DNA of 38,299 nucleotides from Nocardia coubleae NBRC 108252 (GTDB lineage Bacteria > Actinomycetota > Actinomycetes > Mycobacteriales > Mycobacteriaceae), in contig NZ_BDBD01000030.1 in NCBI RefSeq assembly GCF_001612805.1, forward strand, positions 1 through 38,299, in the 5' to 3' direction. Of the stretch, positions 12,301-21,382 are shown one piece after another; position 1 is the first letter of the stretch, and every line of letters starts with the position of its first letter. The notes under the pieces were generated by a model. That model was not told the origin of the DNA. It did not search any database and was given only the letters and a program-made list of their open reading frames with translations. The translations under genes were made by a program, and so were the position numbers.

Positions 12301-13349
12301 CGCACCATTCCGATCATCCGCAGGGCGGTCACGATCTGGTCCAGCTGCTCCTGTTCGGAGACCTGCACGCCGGTGACGTTCACCTTCGGGCCGCGCTCGG
12401 CGAAGGGAATGATCTTGTCGCGCAACAGGTCGGTGAGCAGGGCCATGTTGGTCGGGTTCCGCAGGTCGGGCGAGGCGCCGATCAGCAGCGGCAGGAAGGC
12501 GGTCGCGGCCGCGTCACCCGAATTCGCCAGCGGCGCGAGCCAAGTCATGGAGTGCGCGAGCGGGCCGAGGGCATTGAAGATGACCATCGTCTTGGCGATG
12601 GAGTCCTGGGTGCCCGACAGCGCGCGCACCGCCTCAGGGGTGAGGATGTTGGTGAGTTCGCCTTCGATGTTGTGCATGATCTCAGCGTTGGCGGCGAGCC
12701 CGTTGACGAGCAGGTCCACCTGGTCGAGGTTGGCGGCCAGGTCGGCGGCGTCGGCACCCATCACCGCCGAGATGCGGGCGGTCTCGCGCGGATCCTGCGG
12801 CATCACCGAGTTCACCCGGGCGATCATGTCCTGCAGCTGACCGATCGCGCCGCCCTGCACGAACAGCGCCATGGTCGCCATCGTGTCTTCCAGCTGCACA
12901 GGGGGTTTGGTTCGCTCGATGGGGATGGTTCCGCCGTTGCGCAGCAGCTGACCGAAACCGTCCTTGGGCGTGGTCAGCGCGACGTGGATATCGCCGAGAA
13001 TGGTGTCCTGGCGCAGTTCGGCGATGGTCGACGCGGGCAGCGAGACCGACTCGAGGATGTCGGCCTCGACGACGACGTAACCACCGCGACCGGCCGGCGC
13101 GTCGGCGGGCTGGACCACGCGCACGTCGGTGACTGTGCCGATCTCGGCGCCGTTGGCGATCACCTTCGACTTCGACGGCAGGTTCAGCGCGCTGGCGAAC
13201 TCGATGTGCACGCGGTAGGTGTCACCGCTGACCGACGAACCGGGTACCGGCACGTCGGCGGGATCGAAACCGCAGCCGCCGACGGCCAGACCGGCAGCCA
13301 CGACCAGCGCGATCATGGTGCGCCGCATACTCTTTCGCGACCTGATCAT
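12297..13349 (-). CDS. mceE: MceE-type lipoprotein subunit (LprK-like)
   Basis: The 350-aa product starts with basic residues, a hydrophobic segment and the lipobox-like VGGC at residues 23-26, so Cys26 should be lipidated. This is the usual signature of the fifth mce gene. The Mce domain follows (about 40-125, KVIANGAEIGTVTDVRVV), then an alpha-helical region. I chose ATG 13349, overlapping the mceD stop in ATGA, rather than an in-frame upstream codon with no signal sequence. Confidence 0.9.
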   Translation of the reverse strand: MIRSRKSMRRTMIALVVAAGLAVGGCGFDPADVPVPGSSVSGDTYRVHIEFASALNLPSKSKVIANGAEIGTVTDVRVVQPADAPAGRGGYVVVEADILESVSLPASTIAELRQDTILGDIHVALTTPKDGFGQLLRNGGTIPIERTKPPVQLEDTMATMALFVQGGAIGQLQDMIARVNSVMPQDPRETARISAVMGADAADLAANLDQVDLLVNGLAANAEIMHNIEGELTNILTPEAVRALSGTQDSIAKTMVIFNALGPLAHSMTWLAPLANSGDAAATAFLPLLIGASPDLRNPTNMALLTDLLRDKIIPFAERGPKVNVTGVQVSEQEQLDQIVTALRMIGMVR

Positions 13350-14434
13350 CGGGCACCTGCCATTCCGAGCACTACTTGCACGAGGTTCACATCGGTCAAT
13401 CCCGCGGCGGGATCGGGGCATTGGCCCGGCAGCACCGCGTTGAGGGCGGCGCACACCTGGTCGGCCTCACCCGTGGGCAGGGCGACCTTCGGCGGGGCGT
13501 AGGTGATTGCGTTGCCACCTGCCGCGCTCTGGAAGGCGGAGGTGAGCGCGGGCAGTTTCAGCACCACATCGCGCAGCGAACCGACGTTGGCGCGCAACAT
13601 CTTCACCAGCGGGACGGCGCCGTCGAGGGTTCCGATGAGCGGATCGCCGAGGATGGTGGTGAGGTCGTTGAGCATCGGCAGCAGTTCGCCGAGCCCGTCG
13701 AACAGCGAGGTGGCCGGGCCGAGCAGGTCGTCGGAGGCCATGTTCAGCAGCGGCGCGAGCCGGGTGAGCATGGACTGCAGGTCACCCCAGTTCGCGGCGA
13801 CGCGGTTGGACACCGACGCGAAGGCGTCGAAAAGACCTGCGAGATGGCCGATGTCGGCATCCGGCTTGTTCATCGCCGAACCGAGTTTGGTGATGAGCTC
13901 GTTGACCGTCGGGCCGGTGCCCTGCGTGGCACGGTCCAAGGCGCCGAGGCCGTCGACCAGGGCGGTCGGCTGACCCGAATTGGTGCCCGAGAGCTGTTCG
14001 GACAGGCTCGCCAGGGCGGTGAGCGTTTCGGTGATGCTCTTGGGCGTCAGCGTTTTGGTGATGCAGCCGCCCTCGAACTTGCGGGTGTCCTTGCCACTGG
14101 CCAGCACGGCCAGATTGCGGTCCGCCGCGACGGAATACGCGACCGTTGTCGCCGAAGCATCGGCGTAGACGGGGTATTCGGCGTCGACCTCGAAATCGAC
14201 GCGCACCTTGGGGCCCTCGTTGCGGACCGAGGTCACCTCACCGACGGAGATACCGCGCATGGTGATGTGATTGCCCGGGTACAGGCCGACCGCGTCGGGC
14301 ATGAGCGCGCAATAGGACTCGGTCTTCTTCAGTGGATCGAAGGCGATGAAGTAGCCGCCGGTGACGAGCGCGACGAGCACCGCGACACCGGCGATCGACA
14401 TGAACGCCTGGGATCCGAGGAGCTTTTTCAGCAT
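13346..14434 (-). CDS. mceD: MceD-type subunit of Mce transporter
   Basis: The 362-aa product has an anchor at about 10-32, then a Mce domain (GLYPGNHITMRGISVGEVTSV) and a long helical region. A cysteine-bearing C-terminal part is typical of MceD (VCAALNAVLPGQCPDP). The start ATG 14434 overlaps the mceC stop by one base (TGATG) and is preceded by GGGGAAGG. It is part of the lipid-import machine with its neighbours. Confidence 0.88.
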   Translation of the reverse strand: MLKKLLGSQAFMSIAGVAVLVALVTGGYFIAFDPLKKTESYCALMPDAVGLYPGNHITMRGISVGEVTSVRNEGPKVRVDFEVDAEYPVYADASATTVAYSVAADRNLAVLASGKDTRKFEGGCITKTLTPKSITETLTALASLSEQLSGTNSGQPTALVDGLGALDRATQGTGPTVNELITKLGSAMNKPDADIGHLAGLFDAFASVSNRVAANWGDLQSMLTRLAPLLNMASDDLLGPATSLFDGLGELLPMLNDLTTILGDPLIGTLDGAVPLVKMLRANVGSLRDVVLKLPALTSAFQSAAGGNAITYAPPKVALPTGEADQVCAALNAVLPGQCPDPAAGLTDVNLVQVVLGMAGAR

Positions 14435-15441
14435 CAGCACGCCTTCCCCGGCAGCGGCACGCACACCCGTGCGTCCGACTGGTCGACGACCACGCCGGCT
14501 TCGGGCGTCACCAGCTGCGACAACTTGGTCTGCAATTCGTGCACCGTCGCGATCACCGGCTCGAACCGGCCGGTGAGTTCCTGGAGCCGGGGTAGTGCGT
14601 CGGCCAGCGCCTGTGCCTGCGGTTTCAGGGTCGACTCCCAGCCCGGGGCCAGGGTGGCGAGACGGTTCACCACCGACACGAGCAGCCGGACCGCCTCGGC
14701 TGCCTCGGCCTGCTTGCTCAGCAGCACGTCCTCGAGCAGGTTGACGTTGTTCATCAACCTGCCGAGGTCGGACTTGGCGCCGTCGTACATGGAGATGTAC
14801 TCGTCGAGGATCGCGATGGACTTCGACACCTGCGAACGCTGGCGGTCGAGCATGTCGACGTACTTGCCGACCGTGTCCAAGGTGCTGCGTAGCGCTTCCG
14901 GCGAATTCTGCAGGGCGGTGTTGGCGGCAGCCAAGTTCTCGCGGACGGTCGCGCCGTCGACCGCGGCCAACGGAGCGGTGGCGTCCTGGAAGGTCTCGAT
15001 CAGGCTGTAGGGCAAGCGGATTCGGTCGGCGGGAATCGCCTCGTCACCCAGCGGCTCCGAACCGGCGGGGTACAGCGCGACGTAGTGGCCGCCGACGACG
15101 GTGAGCATGCGGACGTCGAGGGAGGTCTGGTCGCCGACGAACACGTCGTTGTTCACGGTGAACCGCATGATCACCTTGTCGGGCTTCAGTTCGAGGTCGG
15201 TGACGCTGCCGACCGAGATGCCGGCGAGGCGAACGTCGTCGCCCTCGCGCACCGACTGTGCCTCGGTGAGCTCGGCGGTGTAGGTGTGTTTGCCCAACGG
15301 CACCACGTACACCACGCCCGCGGCGATGATGAACAGCACGACGGCCGTCAGGCCGATGATGCCCATCCGCAGCTCACGGGCGCGTTTGCCCGCTTCGTCG
15401 AGGATCGGGCGATCACCGGAGAAGAATTTCAGCGGTTGCAT
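14434..15441 (-). CDS. mceC: MceC-type subunit of Mce transporter
   Basis: The 335-aa product has an anchor at about 27-47 after an N-terminal cytosolic stretch, and a Mce domain (VREGDDVRLAGISVGSVTDL) at about 60-140. A helical coiled region precedes a short C-terminus with two cysteines. Its ATG 15441 overlaps the end of mceB by 13 nt, indicating translational coupling. Confidence 0.88.
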   Translation of the reverse strand: MQPLKFFSGDRPILDEAGKRARELRMGIIGLTAVVLFIIAAGVVYVVPLGKHTYTAELTEAQSVREGDDVRLAGISVGSVTDLELKPDKVIMRFTVNNDVFVGDQTSLDVRMLTVVGGHYVALYPAGSEPLGDEAIPADRIRLPYSLIETFQDATAPLAAVDGATVRENLAAANTALQNSPEALRSTLDTVGKYVDMLDRQRSQVSKSIAILDEYISMYDGAKSDLGRLMNNVNLLEDVLLSKQAEAAEAVRLLVSVVNRLATLAPGWESTLKPQAQALADALPRLQELTGRFEPVIATVHELQTKLSQLVTPEAGVVVDQSDARVCVPLPGKAC

Positions 15442-16433
15442 ACGGTGACCTTCTGTCCGGCGATCAGCACCTGCAGCGGCGCGGGCACCTCTGCGGCGCC
15501 GTTGCTGCAGTGCGGTGTGAAGTCGGTGAAACCGCGCGAGAGCGAGGAGTCGACCGTGGCCAGCAGACCGGGCAGGCGGCCGAAAACCTCCACGGCCTCC
15601 TGCGGATTCGGGAACAGGGCGCGGATCATCGCGTCGACATCGGCGCCGCCGCCCTCGACCAGGCCGAGCGAGGCGAGCAACCGGTCGACCGGCGCGAGCA
15701 CCGAAGGCGCGCTCATCGCGAAGTCGGCGACACCGCCGATATTGCGCTGCATCGCCTCGAAGATGTCGGTGAGCCGGGCCAGCAGCGGCAGCAGGTGACC
15801 GACCCGGCCGCCGTGCCGGTCGGCCAGATCCGACAGATTGCGGATGAGCGTGGAGATCACCTGCTGGCGGTTCTCGGCATAGGAGGCGAGTTCGTCGATG
15901 GCGGTGAGCGCGGGGCCGAGGCCGCTGCCGTCGCCCTCGATCACGGCGAGCATGCTCGCGGTGAACTGGTTGATCGCCTCGGGTGACAGCGTCGCGAGCA
16001 CCGGCTTGAGACCACTGAACAGGCTGGTCACATCGAAGGACGGCACGGTCATGTGCGCGCCGATGCGGGCGCCCGCGGCGATGCGGGTGCCGGGGTTGGG
16101 CGCCTGCTGCAGGTCGACATAGCGCTGGCCGGTGAGGTTCTGGTAGCGGATGGCCAGCTTGGAGTTGTCGTAGATCGGCGTATCGGTCTTGACCGTCAGG
16201 CGCACCTTGGCCTTGTCGCCCTCGAGCGAGATCTTCTCGACCTTGCCCACCTGCACACCGAACATGCGCACGTCGTTGCCGACCTTGAGGCCGTTGGCGT
16301 CGGTGAACAGCACGTCGTGGGCGTTGGTGTCACCGGAGACGGGACGTTTGATGAGCGTGAAGACCAGACCGAGCACGGCGACCATCACCAGCGTGAACAC
16401 GCCGAGGCGCAGTGCGACACCGCGAATCTTCAT
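15429..16433 (-). CDS. mceB: MceB-type subunit of Mce transporter
   Basis: The 334-aa product has an N-terminal anchor at about 9-27 and a Mce domain (GLKVGNDVRMFGVQVGKVEKI). The helical region and the cysteine-containing C-terminus (FTPHCSNG, VTVCNR) are as in MceB proteins. ATG 16433 shares a base with the mceA stop codon; GTG 16436 directly before it is also possible. Confidence 0.88.
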   Translation of the reverse strand: MKIRGVALRLGVFTLVMVAVLGLVFTLIKRPVSGDTNAHDVLFTDANGLKVGNDVRMFGVQVGKVEKISLEGDKAKVRLTVKTDTPIYDNSKLAIRYQNLTGQRYVDLQQAPNPGTRIAAGARIGAHMTVPSFDVTSLFSGLKPVLATLSPEAINQFTASMLAVIEGDGSGLGPALTAIDELASYAENRQQVISTLIRNLSDLADRHGGRVGHLLPLLARLTDIFEAMQRNIGGVADFAMSAPSVLAPVDRLLASLGLVEGGGADVDAMIRALFPNPQEAVEVFGRLPGLLATVDSSLSRGFTDFTPHCSNGAAEVPAPLQVLIAGQKVTVCNR

Positions 16434-17464
16434 CACGCACCGCCCTTTCCGAACAGCGGGACCGCGATGGCGGGCACACCGCTGAGCTCGACATCGAGGT
16501 TGAGCACGGGCCCGTCCGGGCCGTCGGGCATGGCACCACGCAGGTTCCGCAGCAGCGCGGTGAGTTCGGCGCCGGTGTGGCGCGAATTCGGCGACATCTG
16601 CGCCAGCGCGAGCAGCATCGGCGCGAGCATGTCGGTCGACTCGGCGAGGTGGCCGCCCGCGGTGCTCAAGGTGGTGGTCAGGGCGGGCAGCAGGCTGCCG
16701 CCGATCACGCCGACACCGATGTCGTAGCGATCCTTGTCGGTCTGGGTCACCTTGATCTCGCTGAGCTGGTCGATCACCTGCATGGTCGCGCCGGCGAACT
16801 GGCCGCCGCCGTCGAAGGCGGGGCCGAGCTTGCCGAACAGTTCCGAGGGCGCGACGTCCTGGTTGTCGGCGATGGTCTTGGCCACCGTGATGAGCGCCTG
16901 GACCAGCGGGGTGAAGGCCTTGAAGTCGGCGGCGAGCTGGGAGATCACCGTCGCCATCTGCGGGCTCGTCACGGTCATGCCGACCTGCGAGAGGCTGCGC
17001 AGGATCGCGCTCATGGTCGCGTCGTAGACCCGGGCGTTGTTCGAGCCGGTCAGGTCGAGCACCGCGCCTGCCCGCAGCGGAGCCCCGCCGGGACCGCGCC
17101 GCAGTTCGATCTCGGCGATGCCGAACAGGTTGGTCGGCGCGTAGTCGATGGCGAGGCTGTCGTCGATGCCGTGCAGGCGGTTCTCGTCGAGCAGCAGCGC
17201 GATCTGCTGGGTGCCGCGCTCGCCGGGGGTCACCTCGGCGACCTCGCCGACGGTGACGCCGTCGACGCGGACCTGGCTGCCCGATTCGATACCGTCACCG
17301 AGGTGCTCGGTGCGCAGCGCGATCCGCAGCCCCTCCTCGGAGCGAACGTTGGAGTACGTGACGTAGCCGAGCGCGACCACCGCGATCACCGCGAGGATGA
17401 CGACACCGGTCAGGCGCGAGGTGCGCCGATTCGCCGCGACGCCGGGCATTCCGTAATTCGGCAC
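16433..17464 (-). CDS. mceA: MceA-type subunit of Mce transporter
   Basis: The 343-aa product has a membrane anchor at about 17-37 (LTGVVILAVIAVVALGYVTY) and the Mce domain (SGSQVRVDGVTVGEVAEV). A cholesterol-uptake porter-type helical region follows, with no MceA-specific RGD-like motif visible. I chose GTG 17464 because GGGGTGA precedes it in the end of the upstream permease gene, and the frame further upstream reads as the shadow of that gene. It is the first of six Mce subunits. Confidence 0.85.
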   Translation of the reverse strand: MPNYGMPGVAANRRTSRLTGVVILAVIAVVALGYVTYSNVRSEEGLRIALRTEHLGDGIESGSQVRVDGVTVGEVAEVTPGERGTQQIALLLDENRLHGIDDSLAIDYAPTNLFGIAEIELRRGPGGAPLRAGAVLDLTGSNNARVYDATMSAILRSLSQVGMTVTSPQMATVISQLAADFKAFTPLVQALITVAKTIADNQDVAPSELFGKLGPAFDGGGQFAGATMQVIDQLSEIKVTQTDKDRYDIGVGVIGGSLLPALTTTLSTAGGHLAESTDMLAPMLLALAQMSPNSRHTGAELTALLRNLRGAMPDGPDGPVLNLDVELSGVPAIAVPLFGKGGA

Positions 17465-17468
17465 TAGC

Positions 17469-18335
17469 TCACCCCGTAAAACTGATCGCCGAGTTGAAGC
17501 CCCACAGCATGATCGACAGCACCATGTCGATGGCGACGATGGCCACCGAGCTGGCCCGCACCGCGCGACCCGAGGCGATGCCGACACCCTCGGGTCCGCC
17601 GGTGGCGAAGAACCCGAAGTAGCTGTGCACCAGGATCACGACCGTGCCGAACACGGCGACCTTGATGACCGCGGCGATCATGTCGAAGCCGGAGATGAAC
17701 TGGAAGAAGTAGTGGTCGTACACGCCCGCCGACTGTCCGTAGACCATGGTGAGCAGGCCGCGGCAGGCGCCGTAGGACAGGATCAGCGCGATCAGGAAGG
17801 TCGGCACGATCGCGATGGCGCCGGCGATCACGCGGGTGGTGACCACGAACGGCACCGAGCGCAGGCCGAGCGCCTCGATCGCGTCGATCTCCTCGGAGAT
17901 GCGCATCGAGCCGATCTCGGCGGTGATCCGGCAGCCCGCCTGGGCGGCGAATCCGATGGCGGCCGCGATGGGGGCCAGCTCACGGGTGGTGGCGTAGGCG
18001 GAGATGACGCCGGTGACCGGGCCCATGCCGAGCATGTCCAGCGAAGCGAAGGACTCGACGCCGACCGAGGCGCCCATCACCAGCCCGAGCACGATCATCA
18101 TCGGCACGGTGCCGCCGCCGACGATGATCGAGCCGCGGCCCCAGGTCATATCGGTGACCGCGCGCAGCGTCTCGTCGCGGTAGCGGCGCAGCGTGAGCGG
18201 CACCGAGGACAGCACCTGCCAGACGAACACGGCGACGAACCCGAGCGATTCGCCCGCGCCGACGATCCGTCTGCCCAGGCGTGCGGGGGTGCGCAGCCAG
18301 TGCAGCGAGGTGGGGAGATAGGAGGAGGCAGCCAT
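17469..18335 (-). CDS. yrbEB: YrbE/MlaE-type permease, second subunit
   Basis: The 288-aa product has the MlaE permease core with about five or six spans. The family loop AEIGSMRISEEIDAIEALGL (about residues 150-170) carries the EExDA signature that contacts the ATPase. ATG 18335 overlaps the stop of the upstream permease by one base. It pairs with the 18335-19180 product as the inner-membrane part of the Mce importer. The dedicated ATPase (MceG/Mkl) is not in the window; in this group it is usually encoded elsewhere. Confidence 0.9.
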   Translation of the reverse strand: MAASSYLPTSLHWLRTPARLGRRIVGAGESLGFVAVFVWQVLSSVPLTLRRYRDETLRAVTDMTWGRGSIIVGGGTVPMMIVLGLVMGASVGVESFASLDMLGMGPVTGVISAYATTRELAPIAAAIGFAAQAGCRITAEIGSMRISEEIDAIEALGLRSVPFVVTTRVIAGAIAIVPTFLIALILSYGACRGLLTMVYGQSAGVYDHYFFQFISGFDMIAAVIKVAVFGTVVILVHSYFGFFATGGPEGVGIASGRAVRASSVAIVAIDMVLSIMLWGFNSAISFTG

Positions 18336-19180
18336 CACGCCAACTTCGTCGGCAGGAACATGGCGCTGATCTGGGTGGCCAGCAGGTTCACGATCGCGAT
18401 CGAGACCACCGAGAGCACCACCGCCGCGTTCACCGCGTCGGCCACACCGCGCGGGCCGCCCTTGGCCTCGAGGCCGCGCTGGCATGAGATGACGACCACG
18501 AGGAACCCGAAGATCAGGGCCTTGAGCAGCGACACCCACACATCGCCCGCGGTCGCGAAGGAACCGAAGGTGGACCAGTAGCTACCGGGCGTCACGCCCT
18601 GACCGCCGACCGCCACCGCGTACCCGGCGAGCACGCCGACGAAGATGATGAGCACATTGAGCATCGGGGCGACGATCAGCATCGCCATCATGCGCGGGAT
18701 CACCAGCCGGTGCACCGGGCTGATGCCCATGGTGTTGAGCGCGTCGATCTCCTCGCGGATGGTCCTGGCGCCGAGGTCGGCCGCGATGGCCGCCGCGCCC
18801 GCGCCGCCGAGCAGGAAGCCGGTGGCGATGGGGGCGCCCTGCTTGATGACGCCGAGGCCGCCGGTGGCGCCGAGCATGGAGTCGGCGCCGAGGCTGTGGA
18901 TGAGGTTGCCCACCTGCACCGAGACGATCACGCCGAACGGGATCGCCATGAGCACGGCCGGGATGGCGGTGACGGTGATGAGGCGCCAGGCCTGCACGAG
19001 GGTCTCGCGCCATTGGAACTGGCGGCGGGCCACGTCGGCGACGGTGCCGGTGACCGACTCCTGCGCGAGGTCGACCGCACGCCCGAAGGTCCGCAGCGAC
19101 GACACCACCGTGGCGGTGAAGTTCTCGCGGACGATCTGGGTAGCGGAATCCGTCTTCGCGGAATGCAGATCGGTCGACAT
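18335..19180 (-). CDS. yrbEA: YrbE/MlaE-type permease, first subunit
   Basis: The 281-aa product has a soluble N-terminal stretch, then MlaE spans and the signature RTIREEIDALNTMGI before HRLVIPR. This is the first gene of the mce operon. I chose ATG 19180 because GGAGG lies upstream; an earlier in-frame ATG at 19237 has no ribosome-binding site. The approximately 200-bp gap upstream should contain the operon promoter. Confidence 0.9.
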   Translation of the reverse strand: MSTDLHSAKTDSATQIVRENFTATVVSSLRTFGRAVDLAQESVTGTVADVARRQFQWRETLVQAWRLITVTAIPAVLMAIPFGVIVSVQVGNLIHSLGADSMLGATGGLGVIKQGAPIATGFLLGGAGAAAIAADLGARTIREEIDALNTMGISPVHRLVIPRMMAMLIVAPMLNVLIIFVGVLAGYAVAVGGQGVTPGSYWSTFGSFATAGDVWVSLLKALIFGFLVVVISCQRGLEAKGGPRGVADAVNAAVVLSVVSIAIVNLLATQISAMFLPTKLA

Positions 19181-19378
19181 CAGAAATGCCTCCGGCCCGC
19201 TTGCGAAGCGCGGGGCAGGGTGAAATTCATACCGCACTCTCTGGCTTCGGCGTCGGTGCCAACTCCAGCAAGCTAACCGGTACTCTGCGTCACAACAAAA
19301 TTTAGGGTGGGTGACCCTCGTCGCTTTTCCACTGTTTCGATGACAGGATCACGCGGGTTGTGATCCGCGACACCGCAC
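19181..19378. promoter_or_regulatory. mce operon upstream region
   Basis: This 198-bp non-coding gap between chaA and the mce operon should hold the mce promoter on the minus strand. I could not settle on a single -35/-10 pair. It contains two short dyads: GGATCAC-N7-GTGATCC (19346-19366) and AGGGT-N5-ACCCT near 19302-19316. Confidence 0.5.
19346..19366. promoter_or_regulatory. Dyad upstream of mce operon, candidate operator or chaA terminator
   Basis: GGATCAC and GTGATCC form a perfect 7-bp dyad with a 7-base centre, 166 bp before the mce start and 13 bp beyond the chaA stop. It may be an operator for the mce operon or the chaA terminator. Confidence 0.4.
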
Positions 19379-20482
19379 CTACGGGCTTGCGGCGAGGAAC
19401 ACGAAAGCCGCGAACAACGCCAGGTGCACACCGCCCTGCAGCAAGGTGGCCCGACCTGGCACAACGGTCAGCGTGCCGACCACGAAGGTCAGCGCGAGCA
19501 GCACCATCTGGGTGGCGCCGAGCCCGAGGACCAGCGGTCCGCTCAGCCAGATCGTGGCGATCGCGATCACCGGAATCGTGAGCCCGATGCTGGCCATCGC
19601 CGACCCCAGCGCCAGGTTCAGACCGATCTGCACTTGGTTGCGGCGCGCGGAGTTGACCGCGGCCAGCGTCTCGGGCAGCAACACGAGCATCGCGATCACC
19701 ACACCGACCGCGGCCTGGGGCAGGCCCGCCGAGGCGATGCCCGACTCCAGCGCGGGCGAGACCACCTTCGCCAGGCCGACGACACAGACCAGAGCGAGCA
19801 CGAGCATGCCCAGGCTGATCAGGGCGATCCGGTTCGACGGCAGCTCCGCGTGCATCCCCTCGTCCTCGTCGATCGCGCCGCTGGCCTCCACCGGGAGGAA
19901 ATCGTCAGGGTGACGCACGGTCTGCACCATCACGAACAGCCCGTAGAGCGCCAGCGAGGCGACCGCGGCGAAGGCGAGCTGCGCGGGTGAGAACTCCGGG
20001 CCGGGCTTGCTCGTGGTGAAGGTCGGCAGCACCAGACTCAGCGTGGCCAAGGTGGCCACGGTCGCCAGAGCCGCACCGGTGCCCTCCGGATTGAACACCG
20101 CGATCCGGCGCCGCAGCGCGCCGACCAGCAGCACGAGACCGAAGATGCCGTTGCAGGTGATCATCACCGCCGCGAAGACCGTGTCGCGTGCCAGCGACGC
20201 CGCCTTGTCACCACCGGAGATCATCATGGTGACGATCAGGGCCACCTCGATCACGGTGACCGCCACCGCGAGGATCAGCGCACCGTACGGTTCGCCGACC
20301 CGATGGGCCACCACTTCGGCGTGATAAACCGCCGAGAGCACCGCCCCGACCAGCACGGCACTGACCACCGCCACCACCACGCCCGGTATGTCGCGCCCCC
20401 ACGTGACGGCGAGGACGAGCGCGGCGAGAATCGGTACGAAGAGGGTCCATCTGGTCGTGAATGCGGCGATCATGATCTCCAT
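19379..20482 (-). CDS. chaA: Ca2+/H+ antiporter ChaA-like
   Basis: The 367-aa product has about ten spans in two inverted halves, each with a cation-exchange motif: AVAVTVIEVALIVTMMISG in the first and AMLVLLPETLAAVNSARR in the second, with the acidic residues expected in CaCA exchangers. Length and order match E. coli ChaA (366 aa). It expels Ca2+, and in E. coli also Na+ or K+, in exchange for H+. I chose ATG 20482; ATG 20473 is an alternative. It is divergent from phoU, with a GGTGC-GTG-GCACC dyad 8 bp before its start. Confidence 0.88.
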   Translation of the reverse strand: MEIMIAAFTTRWTLFVPILAALVLAVTWGRDIPGVVVAVVSAVLVGAVLSAVYHAEVVAHRVGEPYGALILAVAVTVIEVALIVTMMISGGDKAASLARDTVFAAVMITCNGIFGLVLLVGALRRRIAVFNPEGTGAALATVATLATLSLVLPTFTTSKPGPEFSPAQLAFAAVASLALYGLFVMVQTVRHPDDFLPVEASGAIDEDEGMHAELPSNRIALISLGMLVLALVCVVGLAKVVSPALESGIASAGLPQAAVGVVIAMLVLLPETLAAVNSARRNQVQIGLNLALGSAMASIGLTIPVIAIATIWLSGPLVLGLGATQMVLLALTFVVGTLTVVPGRATLLQGGVHLALFAAFVFLAASP

Positions 20483-20489
20483 CGTTCCA

Positions 20490-20502
20490 GGTGCGTGGCA
20501 CC
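20490..20502. promoter_or_regulatory. Dyad in chaA/phoU intergenic region
   Basis: GGTGC-GTG-GCACC is a perfect 5-bp-arm dyad just upstream of chaA, within the 94-bp gap to the divergent phoU-like gene. It may act as an operator or as a 5' hairpin near the chaA start. Confidence 0.3.
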
Positions 20503-20576
20503 AGCGACCGGATGCGCGGCCGCGAACATGCGCCGATGGATTCACAGTCGCGCTGCGATGGGGAACAATTCAGCGC

Positions 20577-21233
20577 GTGCGGACCCAGTTCACCCTCGAG
20601 CTCTTGGCGCTGTCCAACGAGCTCACCCACATGTCGCGGCTGGCCCATGACGCGACCGAGCGGATCACCGAGGCGCTGGCGGGCGCCGACTTGGCGGCCA
20701 CCTACGAGGTTTTCGCGCTCGACGAGCGGCTACAGCAGATGTTCGCCGCCTGCGAGTCACGCACCATGGCACTACTCGCCCTGCAGGCGCCCGTCGCCCG
20801 CGACCTGCGCCACGTGGTCACCGCCATCCAGGTGGCCGGTGAACTCTCGCGCATCGGGCGGCGCACGGAAGCCGCGGGACAGTACGTGTATCGCGCTCAC
20901 CCCGACGCCGTCGCACCGGCGCCGGTGATCCAGGCACTGGTGGCGATGGGCGGCCTCGCGGCTGAATGTGTTGCCCGGGTGAGTGATTCGGTCGCCACCG
21001 GCCGATTCGTCGAGGACGACGGTTCGGACGCGGCCGCCATGGACGACCTGTTCAAACAGCTGAACTCCGTACTCACCGCAACCGAAGCCGGTATCGATAC
21101 CGCGGCCGCCATCGATCTGGCCCTGCTGGGCAGCCAGTTCCAGCGTTGCGTGGATCATGCCGCCCGGATCGCCCGGCTGATCCGCTTCCTGGACACCGGA
21201 ATTCCCACCGAATCCGGTTCGCTACCCGACTGA
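20577..21233 (+). CDS. PhoU-like phosphate signalling protein
   Basis: The 218-aa product consists of two PhoU three-helix repeats. The first contains ALLALQAPVARDLRHVVTAIQ; the second contains AMDDLFKQLNSVLT and ALLGSQFQRCVDHAARIARLI. These match the PhoU pattern in which acidic residues bind metal clusters. PhoU links the Pst transporter to two-component signalling. GTG 20577 was chosen by homology to mycobacterial PhoU starts (MRT). No pst genes are adjacent, so the partner is unknown; it is divergent from chaA. Confidence 0.85.
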   Translation: MRTQFTLELLALSNELTHMSRLAHDATERITEALAGADLAATYEVFALDERLQQMFAACESRTMALLALQAPVARDLRHVVTAIQVAGELSRIGRRTEAAGQYVYRAHPDAVAPAPVIQALVAMGGLAAECVARVSDSVATGRFVEDDGSDAAAMDDLFKQLNSVLTATEAGIDTAAAIDLALLGSQFQRCVDHAARIARLIRFLDTGIPTESGSLPD

Positions 21234-21382
21234 GCGGGTACGTGATAGGCGAACGCTATTGAGCTGCAATCCGTTTGCCCTGGCCTGTGCCGAATGTCAT
21301 AGGCGACAATGACCGACGGACCGGTATCCGCCCCGTAGGTTGTGCCGGTTCGCAGTTCGACGAAGGCACAGGTGGTACGGGC
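21234..21382. other. Intergenic region phoU to HNH gene
   Basis: This 149-bp gap has no gene that I can support. It presumably holds the HNH promoter; only weak -10-like matches are visible. Confidence 0.5.

Noticed and set aside
13376..15010. Long plus-strand open frame opposite the mce genes (544 codons)
   Set aside because: It is the GC-rich shadow of mceD/mceC on the other strand, with no domain and no ribosome-binding site.
19301..19317. AGGGT-N5-ACCCT dyad upstream of the mce operon
   Set aside because: The arms are only 5 bp and GC-biased, so it is mentioned within the gap but not counted as an operator.
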